Source: Zea mays (lineage: Eukaryota > Streptophyta > Magnoliopsida > Poales > Poaceae). From it: a stretch of 64,000 nucleotides of DNA. Each line of letters begins with the position of its first letter. The first letter of the stretch is position 1. The position numbers and the translations under genes are program-made. The notes beneath the pieces were generated by a model. It saw nothing but the letters and a program-made list of their open reading frames with translations, was not told where the DNA came from and made no database searches. The stretch covers positions 224,831,034 through 224,895,033 of the forward strand of contig NC_050097.1 in assembly GCF_902167145.1 (NCBI RefSeq), given 5' to 3'. This document shows positions 23,351-36,300 of this stretch, one piece after another.

Positions 23351-23452
23351 AAATACATGGGCTCAAGCTGCAGATCCTAAATACAGAGCGCTTTGGGGGT
23401 GATCACTGGAGGTGGATACTACAGATAGGAGACAGCAACCGCTTTGCACTTT

Positions 23453-23633
23453 GGTGATGTTTGGTTCATATAATTGTAACATAATATGTAACCGATAACA
23501 TTAAATCATGTTTGTTTAAGGCCAACGTGATTAGATACCACACTAAAAATGAATATCAATATATTCAAACTTATTATCGCTGTGAATCATTACTGTTGCT
23601 ATTTACATTACCATCCGTGAACCAAACAGCACC
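23453..23633. mobile_element. MITE-like inverted-repeat element, about 181 bp
   Basis: The left end GGTGATGTTTGGTTCA and the reverse complement of the right end differ at one position of 16. The interior is AT-rich with no ORF. No clear target duplication is seen, so the limits are approximate. The GGN..TGTTTGGTT end resembles Tourist-type MITEs. Confidence 0.5.
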
Positions 23634-23741
23634 GAACTCAAGTTTCTGAAAAGATTCAGGCAATAAGCCAAGCAACATCAGTTTCTAATGAGAATGCTAA
23701 TGTCAATGAGAGTATCCTTTCCATGTTGTTGCATCTTCATT

Positions 23742-23913
23742 CTTAGGGAGGTGTTTGAATGCACTAGCTAAAACATTACTAATGAAATTAGCTAGCTAAC
23801 TATTAATTAATTTACTAAAAATAGCTAATAGTTAAAATGTTAGCTAGAGTATTTGATGTCTCAAACTAATTTTAGCCACTAACTATTAGCTCTAGTGTAT
23901 GGTAGGACATCCA
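23742..23913. mobile_element. AT-rich MITE-like element with TAGC/GCTA repeats
   Basis: Ends with GAATGCACTAGCTAA and (reverse complement) CATACACTAGAGCTAA form imperfect inverted repeats around an AT-rich core full of AGCTAA words. A TTA precedes the left end, as in Tourist elements, but no clean right copy is found. Confidence 0.45.
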
Positions 23914-24314
23914 CGCCATAGACATCCACAGTCTGGAATAATAACAGCGACCTTTTCAATATTCCTGTCATTTGCATTGCAGCTACGGAACTGTCAAGAA
24001 ATATTTTGGACAGCAAGCAGGATTGTGCTGATGGAGCAGATAAAGGACATTGCAGTGGATAAGGAGTGAGAATGTGAGATAGAAAGACTAATGAGATAGG
24101 CTAAAGCTGCTCATCGGTATTTTTTTTCCTGTTTCAAGCTACTCTTGTCATTACAAATTTGTTGAGGCTTATAAGTTGGATTAAATAATGCACTTTCACC
24201 AAGTTGCTATCAGTATACGCTGCTACAAGCTAACTCTGCGAGAAGATGCATCAAATCAGCCAAAAATAAAAAAGAAAGAATATCAACGTTCTTGCATGCT
24301 CGTTGAACAGCTAG
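23914..24314. other. 3' flank of TIM44 with a short open stretch on the opposite strand
   Basis: Plus-strand 23929-24060 is open for about 45 codons, ending in TGA/TAA-rich sequence, with no recognised domain. It may be a gene fragment. The remainder is the likely TIM44 3' untranslated and downstream region; no clear poly(A) signal was identified. Confidence 0.3.
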
Positions 24315-27300
24315 CTATATGAGAGCTTTGATGCCAGCTTGTTGCATCTCACGCAGCCGCCAGACTGGGTAATAGGATTCTTCTTCTGGCACCTCGTCGC
24401 TGTCCATGAGTTGCATAGCCCACGAATAGAAGACGGTTTGGATGGTATCCTGCCACACACACGCGCAAAAGAACGGTTACTTAAATCAATCATCAAATGA
24501 TTGAGCTATATCTTGTAATGAGTTGATCATACACGCCAAATAAACATAGGAAAGTCCCAAAAACAAATCCTACCTGTCCTCCTTCTGTGACTTGTCCTTC
24601 TCGATCTCGAACACAGTATATCTGCTGTGTTTGGAACTGAAATATAAGCATACAATGTAAGTAGAATAAACTAAAAGGGGCCAAACTTAAATCAGCACAC
24701 CACTAATTCACTTACGCGTAAGATAATTATGGGTGAAGATCCAAACATCTTTGTTTCCAATACATCAGCTTCTGAAATGTGCAGGATCTGTAAACGCAAT
24801 GGAATATAAGAAAATTTCTTGGTCTTCTTTTTTTTTAGAAAAAAAGAGAAGAAAGGCAGCAGGATCTTATGGGAAAGGGACTGTCCCAAGACATCGTTCA
24901 ACAATGACCTACTTTGTGATCAAAAAATATTCCCTGTGATGCATAAGCTTCTCTCTCTCCTTTGCAGCGCTCAATCACTTCCTTGGTGCAGTAGTTTTTT
25001 AGAGTCTCCGCATCACCCTGAAAGCATAATATGTAACTGTGAAATGGCCTAAATTCTTAGTGTCTATATGAGTGAGCTGACTTATCATGTAAATTACACA
25101 GAATCTCAACCAATCCTTTGAACTTCACATTATAAACTTATCTAAAACTCCCCAGCGTCATAATAAGCACAATAAATTTAATCTTTCATCAAAAAATATA
25201 TAAAGAAGTAATATACAACCAGCTCATCTCATTAGGACAGTCAGCAATCACACTAGTTCAAACAAATAGAATTTCTTGTAAGACATGGGGTACCTTTGAA
25301 TATGCAGTTAAAACTGGCTTGATCATTTCTTGGACATCAGCAACAAAATCAGAAAGAGAAAAGGACCTGCGCAAAAAAAGGTGATATATAATTCAACTAT
25401 GTCCCGAGTCTCTCAAAGTTAAGTTGCACACGCCTTACGGGTCTCGTTGCCGAATTTCCCTGAATGTCACCGCAGCTGAGGTTTCTTCAAGCAAAGATTC
25501 ATTCAAGCTACAAGGAACAAACAAAAAATATCAACAACGTGTCAGTCACAAAAAATATATATATTGTATTAGGGGGGAAATACAATTGGTTTGCACATTC
25601 AAGAAAGAGATTATTGCATTGATTGTGTTACTAATGAAGAGGAACCACCAATGGATTTGCAGCCATGAATGCACCTGGCAGGTGCATTACTTGGTGCTTT
25701 GAAGACCTAATGTAATGTGCTAAATGACAACATAAATAAATAGAATAGCATAGTTCAGATTGAATCAATCAAATTCCATAATCAGATAGAACAAAGAATA
25801 ATGAGGCACATAGTACTCTTGAATTTTCTGAACCACTGGATTGTCACTTGTCTCCCATCTTTCCCTGACATCTTCAGCTACCTTAATTTGCATACACAAC
25901 ATGGATATCACTTCAAGAGAAAACTAAGTTTGACAAAATACATCTGTACAGCATTGCGATGGTACCTCTTGTCCCTTGGTTACAACAGGCTTGGTGTATT
26001 CATCCACTCTTCTGTAGACCGGGTGACCTCGGATCTTAGAGAGAGAAAATGATTCAGATAAGAAATAAATATGAGAAAGATTGAAGCAAAGTTGAACAAT
26101 ATCCTTAAAGCTACCTTATTCTTAAATTCTTCCCATTTTTCACCCAATACTGTCTTTTTTGTTGGCGTAAGAACTAAATCGGTTCTTGTACTCTTTTCTA
26201 CTTTAGCAGAAGCATGCCTAGCTTGGTGTTTTTTCTTTCTGCTAGAGTTAGAGCTTAATTCATCCTTGACGATTTCATATCCCTGCTTAGCTAAAGTTGA
26301 GACTTTTGTGTCCTTCAACTTTGCAAACGCACCGGATACTACTGGTGAAGCAGATGAGATTGTTGACTTCAATTTAGTAAACAATGTATGGCTGTCTGTG
26401 GCATCTTCAGTCGTGCCATCTGAATGTGAGGATGCCTCAGTTTTCTCATGTTTTGAACCTTCAGGCAAACCATCCCTGCAACTTGTACTCTCTTCTTTTC
26501 CAACTCCAAAACTTTCCTTTACCTGTAAACAATTCATCAACACAAAGAATACATGTTTACAGAAAATCACAGTCCGTACTGTATGAGTGATATTTATTTA
26601 TCCTTACCTCTTCTTTAGCAGCAAACATTTTTTCTTTGATATTTGCAGTAACCTACAAGTGGGAAAAGAATGCCCTCATAAATCAATGAGGATAAAAACA
26701 AACAAATCAATACGGTACAGTTATCAATGTCAAACCATCATCCTTGACTTACCTTTTTAGATGTCTCCTCAGCTTCACTCCAAACATCATCAACACGCTT
26801 GTATATTGTCTCAGTCGTTTTCTTAGTTCTGCAAAAAAACATATTATTGCAGAATATCATAATTTACTACTATATGTCTATATGTGGAAGATTAAAAAAT
26901 GATAGTAGTGCTGTCAGCGCCCAGGGAAGGTCACACCTATGGCTGAAGCCAAGACGCGCTCAAAGATCCCGACTCAAGAGACTAACTTCGGAGACCACTT
27001 TAACAGGACCACTGCACCCGAGACCCGAGTCCTAGGGACCCCCTAGCAACGACCAAGGGACAGGCCCAACACTAGATGACATTACAAGTAAACAAATGGA
27101 ATAACTCAGTTACAATAAGACCAGGTGGCTTTTCGGGCCGCCTAGGCGCTATAAGGCCCGGGGGCCCTAGCGTTCTGGTACCTCAAGGGGTAAAATATTC
27201 TAAGTCCCCATGGCACCTAGCGTCTCGGGGCATTGACTAGAGATTAGGTCTCGGGGCCCCTCATGCCCCGGTACACCCTGGACACTAAGTCCTTGGGGCA

Positions 27301-30300
27301 TCTCGTGGCCTGGGGTGCTTGTAAGTATAAGTCCTCATGGCTCCTCGTGTCCTGGGGCCATTCATAAGCCTAAGTCCCCGGGGCCCCTCGTGACCGAGGT
27401 AATAAGTTAACAGGTGCTCGGGGTAGTTCGTCCCCGAGCATTAACAACAGTTAGCTACTCAGGGCCCTCCGCTGGCCCCAAGATCCCTAAAGTGTCCCCC
27501 GACCTTGTCTCTGAGGGCTTCCAAAACCCGAGCCCCCGAGGGAGCAAAGGACTTGGAACAGTTAAGTGTAATCTTATCTCATAAGTCACGACAGACAGAT
27601 GTATCCAGATCCATCAGGGACAGTACAGTCCCAAGAGATAGACCCCACATCTAAGGGCCTGAGGATAAGCCCATGGTGTTTGCTTAATGAATAGGTCTCA
27701 GGTACAACATATTAAATGTGTAACGAACGACACTGCAGGCCTAACAAGTGTGTTGTTGTCACAACTTAGGTTGCAGAACACTCAAGATCACTATATTATA
27801 CGAACATCGACCTGGTAACCACACATGCGCACGTGAAGTGTACCATAACTACAATCAAGTGTGAAGGGCTACACCGACTACCAACTACATCGTACTAGGC
27901 GGCACAGGCCTCAGCATCCGTAGACGCAACTAATCATACCTAGCCCTGCGACTGGTATGGCAATCACCTCAAGAAGGTACTCGAATGCAACATAAAATCT
28001 AGGTAGGAATAGGAACGACTGCTAATGGGGAAAAAAATAAGGCTCCCAACTACGCATTAAATGTGATGGGACATGGTTCTTAAGGTGGTAAGGCGAGGCA
28101 AGGCATTAGACCACCGCCTGGACGCTTAGGCGCTTACTAAAGCGAGCAAGGCGAAGCCTTACCAATCAGAGAAATAGCAAAACAGCAGCATAGAAGAGGA
28201 AGGAAAAAAGGAAAATGAGAGGAAGGGGTAGGATATGTATAGGCCTGGGCAGAGAGGTGTGCCACCGGGGTACAGGGCCCCAATTTCTAAGGGTCCTAAA
28301 ATATTTTCTAAACAGCATGTGTCTACTGTCTAGAAGTGAAATAGATCAATTTATTTTGATCTGTCTTTGCAGTTCGCAAGGTCATAACTCTTTTATCTAG
28401 CCCACGCAGTGTCTTGTCTTCCGTCCAAGCATCTTGTTGTTAGACAAACAGTATAAGTTATTTACTAAACCTTTATTCATCTATTCTGTTAGTGTATCTT
28501 AATTTTAAGTCTCCTTTGAAATGCAGGAATTTTACAGAAATCAATTCATTTTAATAGAAAAACGCATTCACGCATTCCAAAGGGAGTTTTAATAACTATA
28601 ATAGTTTGATTATTCTTTTCATCTGGTTTATGCATGTTTATTAGTTTACTAGACGTCTAGTGTTTCAAGATCCAACTATTGGCATCATGTCTTCAACTAA
28701 TCAATCTAGAAAATATAAATTTAGTTATGGAAGGCGTAAAAAAACAAAGAATAGATGATCTAACTTAGGGGTCAGAAGGGAGCTATAGCCAGATTTATTT
28801 AAAAAATCACAGGCGCCTAGTAATCATTGATCTTTTTTTGGAAAGCGCAGGAGAGCTGTGTTTCATTGATCAAAGAGAGAAAGAAGGCCCCCATACAGCC
28901 CCAAATCTGTCATACGGGGGCCATGTATGAGAGAAGGGAAACACACACACCTCTGGAACTAAGAAACAGAAAGAAGACACACTTGACCTGACCCTATCCA
29001 GGAACTAATTAGTTCCACCTATGCCTAAGGCTTGGAGCTTCTTGGCTCCAGCCAGGCACCACAGGATGTGTTCATCCCTAAAATTAGACAAAATCAGACT
29101 AACAGAGGGGATTCAGCCTTAAAAATACAAGCATTTCAATGCTTCCATATACTGCAGGCCCCTAAAATGATCAGGGAGTTCAATCCTATTCTTTTCTCCT
29201 TAGTGGTTCTTCTCGAAACCTTTCTCCACCATTCAGCAAAATTATTATCTTGTTGTCTGGGGGCCAATGTTGAGAGGTTCGAGGTAGAGAACAGGGAAAA
29301 CCAGACTTGTCTTGCAACCACACAAGAAGTTAACAGATGTTGGATGGTCTCATCTTCTTAATCACAGAGGGAACATCTGTCAGGATGAGGTAGCCCCCTT
29401 CTAGCAAGCCGATCAGAAGTCCAACATCTGTTCCTGACAGCCAGCCACATAAACATTTTGCATTTGTTTGGAGCCCAAGATTTCCATATTCTCTTCCATG
29501 GTTTGAAGGTAGTAGATCCCTCAAAGAAGGCCTTGTAAGCTGATTTTGAGGAGTATTCCCCATCTGATTCCAGCTTCCATATGTGTCTATCATCCTGATC
29601 AGATAAGGTCACATCTTGAACATAATTCCAGAGTCTGAAAAATTCTGCAAAATGGTGCCAGGAGAGCCCACCTTGAATGTCATTGACCCAATCATTATTC
29701 AGGGATTCAGCAACAGTTTTTCTTCTTCTGGTTCTAACTGAGACATTAGCAAAAAAATGTTGGTGCCAGGTTCTGAACAGATTTTCCATCAATCCATTGG
29801 TACATCCAGAAAAGGGTGTTGTTACCATTACCAACCTCTGTCAATACTATTGCTGAGAAAAGGGCCAAAGCATTGGGATGAGAGGGGAGTTCCAAGTCTG
29901 TCCATGGTCGATCAACCCTCACTTTCTTATTCCACTGCCACCTTAATTGCAAAGCCCACGCCATGACATTCAAATCAGGTATATCAAGTCCTCCCAGATC
30001 AAATGGCCGGGTGACCTTATCCCAAGCCACTAGACAACAACCCCCATTGGCATGTTCTCTGCCTTTCCACAAGAATCCTTTTCTGATTTTATCCACTGCC
30101 TTGATGAACCACTTGGGAACATTAGTAGTAATTAGCAAGTAAATAGGAATTGCAGATAGAACATATCTAACCATGGTGGCCCTGCCAGCCCTGTTCATTA
30201 AAGATGCTTTCCAAGATGGAAGCTTGTCTGCAATTTTCTCCCCCCAAGGCATGAGGTCAATCTTTCTCAGCTTCTTATTGGATAGAGGCAGCCCCAAATA

Positions 30301-33300
30301 CACACAAGGAAATTATGCCCTGGTACAAGGTAAAATTTCATCTGTGGTAACTATAACATTGTCAAGGGCCGTATGCGGCACGGACGCCGGGCCTCGACTA
30401 CGGAGCTTGTACTCGCGCTCCGTGGTAAATCACGGCGGGGTTATGCCCCCACGCCGCTGCAACACTCGCCGGGTTTAGCCCCCAGGCGCGTGGCTTAGAG
30501 AAGAGGTAGGAGATTAGACCAAATGATTCTTGATCCTCTCTCAATGTGCGGTTACAGCTATAAATAGCCACAGGCCCAATCAATCTTCCTAAACTTAAGG
30601 ACTGCCAGAGGAAAGTAACAAAAAGGGAAACAATCAATTACTCTCTTCTTTCTAATCGAAGAGTAGCAAAAAGGGAAACAGCCAATTACTCTCTTCTTTC
30701 TAATCTTAGCCACTAGGGGAGATCACCTGCTGATTCAGGCGTGCTGCTCGCTCAGCAGCGCGGCGCACATCTCGTGCCCTGCAGCGCCTCATGTATGTCT
30801 ACCCGTACATTACATCTCTCCCCTCCTCGAGAGGCAGCTCGTCCTCGAGCTGGAACTGAGGATATCTGGCACGGAACGAGTCGACATCCTCCGAGGATGA
30901 TGAAGCTAGTGACGCCCCTTTCCACTGAATGAGAACTTGGCGCAAGCCGCGCACCAATCGTACTTGACAGCCCGCTCTGGTTCTGGAATGATCGCGCCAT
31001 GGCGAACAAGAGGGAGGGCTGGGGGTTCTTGCGGTGGAGTGCCATGGAATTTCTTTAGTAGCCCAACGTGGAAGACGTCGTGGAGGCGAGCCTGAGGTGG
31101 CAGTGCCAGGCGGACTGCGACGTCGTTGATGAGCTCGACAAGAGGTATGGCCCGTAGAAGCGAGGCTTGAGCTTGCCAGCTGCTGCCTGGGGCATGGATG
31201 CAGTAGGCCGTTGACGAAGACGAAGCAGGACCCAGTCGCCCGCCTGGTAGGTGACCTCGCGGTGAAGACGGTCGTAGTGGCGCTTCTGCATGGCCTGGGC
31301 CTGCTCGAGCCGGTGTCGAATGTCCTCCAGGAACTTCGTGCGCTCCTCTAGCGTGTGGGCCACCGCCGGCACTCGGGAGTCACCATGCGCATAGTTGCGC
31401 AGGGATGGAGGATCGCGTCCGTAGACGACGCGAAACGGCGTGTCGCGTAGTGACGACTGACGACTGGAAGGCAGTGTTGAAGACGTACTCTGCCCAGGGC
31501 AGCCAGCGTAGCCAATCGCGTGGACGATCTCCTGTCAAGCATCGAAGGTACATGATGATGACTTTGTTAGCGGACTCCAACTGCCCATCCGACTGTGGGT
31601 GGAAAGCCGTCGTCATCTGCAGCTTGGTGCCACTGAAACGCATCAGCTCGCCCCAGAAGTTGGAGGTGAACACGGAGTCGCGGTCGGAGACGATGGACTG
31701 CGGGATGCCGAGTATGGATGCGCCAGGGGAATGAAGTGCGCGTATTTGCTGAAACGGTCCACCACCGTCAAGATGACGGATTTGCCCCGGACGCGCGGCA
31801 GCGCCTCGATGAAGTCCATGGCGATGTCCGACCACACACCTTGTGGCACTGGGAGTGGCAGCAACAGTCCGGCCGGGTGGAGGTGTTTCGGCTTGTTGCG
31901 TTGGCACACTGTACATGCCCGAACAAGGTCCTGCACCACACTTTTCATGTTAGGGAAGTGGAATTCGCGGCGGAGTTGGTGCAGCGTGCGCTGGACGCCT
32001 TCATGGCCCTCCACATGGACCGCCTGCAGCACCTCCTGCAACAGCGGTGAGTCAGGCGGTAGGTACAGCCGGCCGTCGTAGTGGACCAGCCCGTCGGTGA
32101 TGGCCCAGGGCTGCGACTTGGAGCCGCTGCTGATGGCATCCTGTAAGGCAGCTAGCGCCGAGTCGAAGGCATGAGCTTGGCGAAGGCGGTCGAGGAAGTC
32201 GAAGCGCGGGTCAGACAACAGCAGCACCGAGCCCGCCTCCGGAGTATCGCGCCGTGACAAGGCGTCAGCCACTACATTTGTACGCCCCGGCTTGTACTCA
32301 ACGGTGAAGTCGAAGCCGAGGAGTTTCCCGACCCAGTGGTGTTGCGGGATTGTGGACAGCTGCTGATCCAACAAGTACTTGAGGCTATAATGATCTGTCT
32401 TGACCTCGAAGCGCCGCCCCAAAGGTAGGGCCTCCAGAGGCGAACGGCCTGGACGAGGCCGATCAGTTCGCATTCGTATGCCGCGAGAGCTCGATGCCGG
32501 GGGGCCATAGGCCGGCTGAAGAAGGCCACCGGGTGGCTGTCCTGGACCAGCACCGCCCCGAAGCCGTGCGAGGATGCGTCGCACTTGACTATGAACGTCT
32601 TGGAGAAGTCCGGCATGGCGAGCACCGAAGCCGCGGTGACCGCCTCTTTTAGCGCGGTGAACGCAGCAGCCGTGTCGGCCGACCAGGCGAATCCGTCCTT
32701 CTTGAGCAGTGCGGTGAGTGGCGCAGCGATGGTGTCGTAGTTGTGCACGAACTTCCGGTAGTACCCGACAAGTCCTAGGAAGCCGCGCACGGCCTGCGCG
32801 GAGCGTGGTTGCTGCCAGTCCCGCACAGCCTGCACCTTGTCCGGATACATGGCAACGCCCGCGGCCGACACCACGTGGCCGAGGTACGCGACGGACGACG
32901 CCGCAAACGCGCACTTGGACTTCTTCACGAAGAGCTGGTGGTGTTGGAGCGCCCCGAAGACGGCGCGCAAGTGGCGTAGGTGATCCACCCACGTGCGACT
33001 GTAAATCAGAATGTCGTCAAAGAACACAAGCACAAAGCGGCGTAGGAAGGGCCGAAGGACGTCGTTCATCAGAGCTTGGAACGTGGCGGGGGCGTTGCAC
33101 AGCCCGAACGCCATGACCAAGAACTCGTACAGGCCATCATGAGTCCTGAACGTTGTCTTGTGGATGTCGGCTGGGCGCATGCGGACTTGGTGATACCCCG
33201 AACGCAGATCGAGCTTGGTGAAGAAGCACGCCCCATGGAGCTCGTCCAGCAGCTCGTCGACGACGGGAATGGGGAATGTGTCCTTGACGGTGAGCGCGTT

Positions 33301-36300
33301 GAGCGCCCGGTAGTCGACGCAGAAGCGCCACGACCCGTCCGGCTTCTTGACGAGGAGGACCGAGGATGAGAATGCGGAGTCGCTGCGGCGCATTGCCTCT
33401 CTAATTCGTCCTTGTGGGCCGTCGGGTACCTGTACAGCCGGACAGCCACCGGTAGCGTGTCCGTTTTGAGGACGATGCTGTGGTCACGGGCGCTGTGGCG
33501 GCAGCCCGGTTGGCTCGGTGAAGAGACCGCCAAAGGCGATCAGTAGCTCCTCCAATAAAGCCGATGGCGATGTGACGGCGGTGAGGTGCGGCTCCTGTCA
33601 CGCGGATATGTCCTTCCAGCAGATGGGGCGGCCATGGCGAGTGAAGGCCACGGTTCGGGAGGTGAAGTCCCACACCATCTTTCCCAACGTCACCAGCCAT
33701 TGTGTGCCGAGGACGACGTCATAACCGGCGAGCGGCATAACGTAGAGGTCGACGCAGAAATCCTCGTTGGCGATGGTGATTGGCGCCTGACGGAGTACCC
33801 CGGGGCACGCGATCCGTTCGCCGTTGGCCACGGTGGCCGAGAGGCGTGGCCTGGAGTGGACGGAGAGGCCTGTACGGGCTGTGCCGTCTCCGCTATGAAG
33901 TTATGTGTGGAGCCCGTATCCAGGAGGGTTGTGAACGTTGCTGCGGCCACCGTCACGCGCACCTGCATCGAGTCACAGATCGGCATACCCGCGACGACCC
34001 GGAGAGAGAACAGTGGCGCCTCCTGTTCGGCTGGGGCGTCAGCCGCTGCGTCGTCGTCTATTTCCACACCGTTGACATAGAAGATCCGACGGCAGATCCG
34101 GTTATGCCCCTGGAGTAGAGCTCATTGCAGTTATAGCAAAGACCGAGGCACCGACGTTCCGCCTGTTCCTCGGGGGAGAGGCGCTTTGCCTGCTGCCCCG
34201 CGCCACAGGGTGGGGGAGCCAGAAGCACTGGGGCCTGGGCTGGCAGCGCCGGGGCGGGAGCCGTAAGGGCCGACAGGAGCGCGCGCGTCGCATGCCTGGA
34301 AGGGGTTTGGTGTAGACGAGCTAGCTCCACAAGTTCCACCTGACGCGCCAAGCTCATGGCCATGTTGAGGGTCTCCGGGTTGTGGACGCGGACGGCGTGG
34401 CTGAGCGGCGGCAGGAGACCCCCAGTGAAGAGTTGCACCCGCTGGTTTTCATTGAGCCGACCAGCGCGCGGCAGGAGCTCTTGAAAACGGTTGGCGTATT
34501 CCTCGACGGAGCCCGTGCGGCGGCACTCAGACAGCTCGAAGAGGGGCGCTGAACGGAGATGCGGCCCGAACCTCAAGTTGAGGAGCTCCTTGAACCGGCC
34601 GCATGGCGGCGTGCCTTCATCTTCTTGCAGTTGGGTGAACCATATGTGGGCGACACCCTCCAGTTAGTACGACGCCATCCAGACGCGTTCCTCTGCCATA
34701 GTGCGCTGCTGCCGGAAGTACGACTCGCGCTTGTTGATGAAGAACATGGGATCGGATTTGCCATCGTAGCGTGGGAAGTCGAGCTTCTGGAACTTGTGTG
34801 GACGATCGAGGTCCCATGGGCCCTCAGTGCGGCCACTGCCGCTGGTTTCCGAGGTAGAGGAGCAACCCTTGATGCCCTCCATGTCCACCTTCATGGCTGC
34901 CATGTTGGTGGTGAGGGTGTTTAGTTGGCCATGAGATCCGTCAGGGTTGGTTGATCCCCCATAGCGGGCGGCGAAGTGGTGGGCGGTGGTGATGGGGTGC
35001 GATGGCGGCTGGGTGGGAGTTGGGAGAGGATCGAGAGACTCTGGATACCAGGTTGTCAAGGGTCGTATGCGGCAGGGACGTCGGGCCTCGACTACGGAGC
35101 TCATACTCGCGCTCCGTGGTAAATCACGGCGAGGTTATGCCCCCACGCCGCTGCAACACTCGCCGGGTTTAGCCCCCAGGCGCGTAGCTTAGAGAAGAGG
35201 TAGGAGATTAGACCAAATGATTCTTGATCCTCTCTCAATGTGCGGTTACAGCTATAAATAGCCACAGGCCCAATCAATCTTCCTAAACTTAAGGACGGCC
35301 AAAGGAAAGTAACAAAAAGGGAAACAATCAATTACTCTCTTCTTTCTAATCGGAGAGTAGCAAAAAGGGAAACAGCCAATTACTCTCTTCTTTCTAATCT
35401 TAGCCACTAGGGGAGATCACCTGCTGATTCAGGCGTGCTGCTCGCTCAGCAGCGCGGCACACATCTTGTGCCCTGCGACGCCTCGTGTACGTCTGCCCGT
35501 ACATTACAAACATCTTCCTCACAAGCGATATAGATCAAGCTGCTCTTGCATAGGTTTGTATGCAACCCTGAGGCCTCACCAAAGATGTTTATGATGTTTT
35601 TTGTAGTTAACAACTTCTCATAGGTTGGTTTGATGAGAAGGGCAACATCATCTGCATAAAGAGATAGCCTCTGACTAGACACCCCATGGTTAAATGGCTG
35701 AAGAAGGCCTTCGTGTTATGCCTTTACAAAGAGACTGTTGAGCACATCCATTACCATTATGAAGAGCCTGAGACCTCTTTTATGGAAAATGACTTCACCT
35801 GGCTCGCCATTTAGCAGGATTCTAGTGGAGGAAGAGGCTAAAAGGCTTGAGATCAGATTACACCAGGCAGTGCTAAATCCCAAGTGAACCAAGACTTCCA
35901 ACAGAAAGGCCCAAGAAACAGAATCGAATGCCTTTGAAATATCTAGTTTAAGAAAGAAGCTTGGAATCTTTCTTTTATGAAGAGTCTTCATTGTCTGTTG
36001 GACAAGAATAAAGTTATCATGTATACTTCTTCCCCTAATAAAAGCACTTTGATTTGGAGCAATCATAGAGCTTAGATGGGGGCCAGACGGTTAGCTAGAA
36101 TTTTGGTTATCAGTTTAGCAAAACTATGCACTAAACTGAGAGGCCTAAAATCCTTGGCCATATCTGCCTCTTTCTTCTTGGGGATCAAAGAGACATGCTG
36201 CATTCAGAAGACTCAACCCCCTATTATTTCTCTGTTGCAAAGGGATGATAGCAGCCATAAAATCAGGTTTGATCACACTCCAACATGCCTTATAGAACCT

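Larger units (their letters stand above)
20630..23400 (+). mobile_element. Decayed Ty1/copia element (plus strand)
   Basis: A promoter-like block with CCCACATTGCCTAGTTGAGG (20652-20671), typical of plant copia LTRs, and a TATA box (CTATAAAAGG, about 21003) are followed downstream by recognisable copia gag, protease-region and integrase-start fragments in order. All frames are interrupted and no reverse transcriptase remains, so the copy is truncated near 23400. LTR limits cannot be set; about 20630-21300 is a guess. A stretch at 21538-21966 of unknown origin lies between the LTR-like part and gag. Confidence 0.6.
30360..35508 (-). mobile_element. Short Ty3/gypsy element (Reina-like), complete with TSD AACAT
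   Basis: Two 455-bp LTRs (30360-30814 and 35054-35508) flank a 4.24-kb interior. The target duplication AACAT is perfect (30355-30359 and 35509-35513). On the minus strand the primer site reads TGGTATCCAGAG two bases past the right LTR, a tRNA-Met site with one extra C. The purine tract GAGGAGGGGAGAGA abuts the left LTR. The LTRs differ at about 17 positions by eye (about 3.7%), so this copy is clearly older than the Opie-like dimer. The short LTRs and 5.1-kb size suggest the Reina group. Confidence 0.88.

Noticed and set aside
25980..26570. Single-exon 196-codon gene on the minus strand
   Set aside because: Only 26522-26115 is coding (TIM44 exon 6); the ends of the open frame run through introns 5 and 6 and cross exon 7 out of frame.
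26071..26586. 171-codon plus-strand frame
   Set aside because: It is the opposite-strand shadow of TIM44 exon 6.
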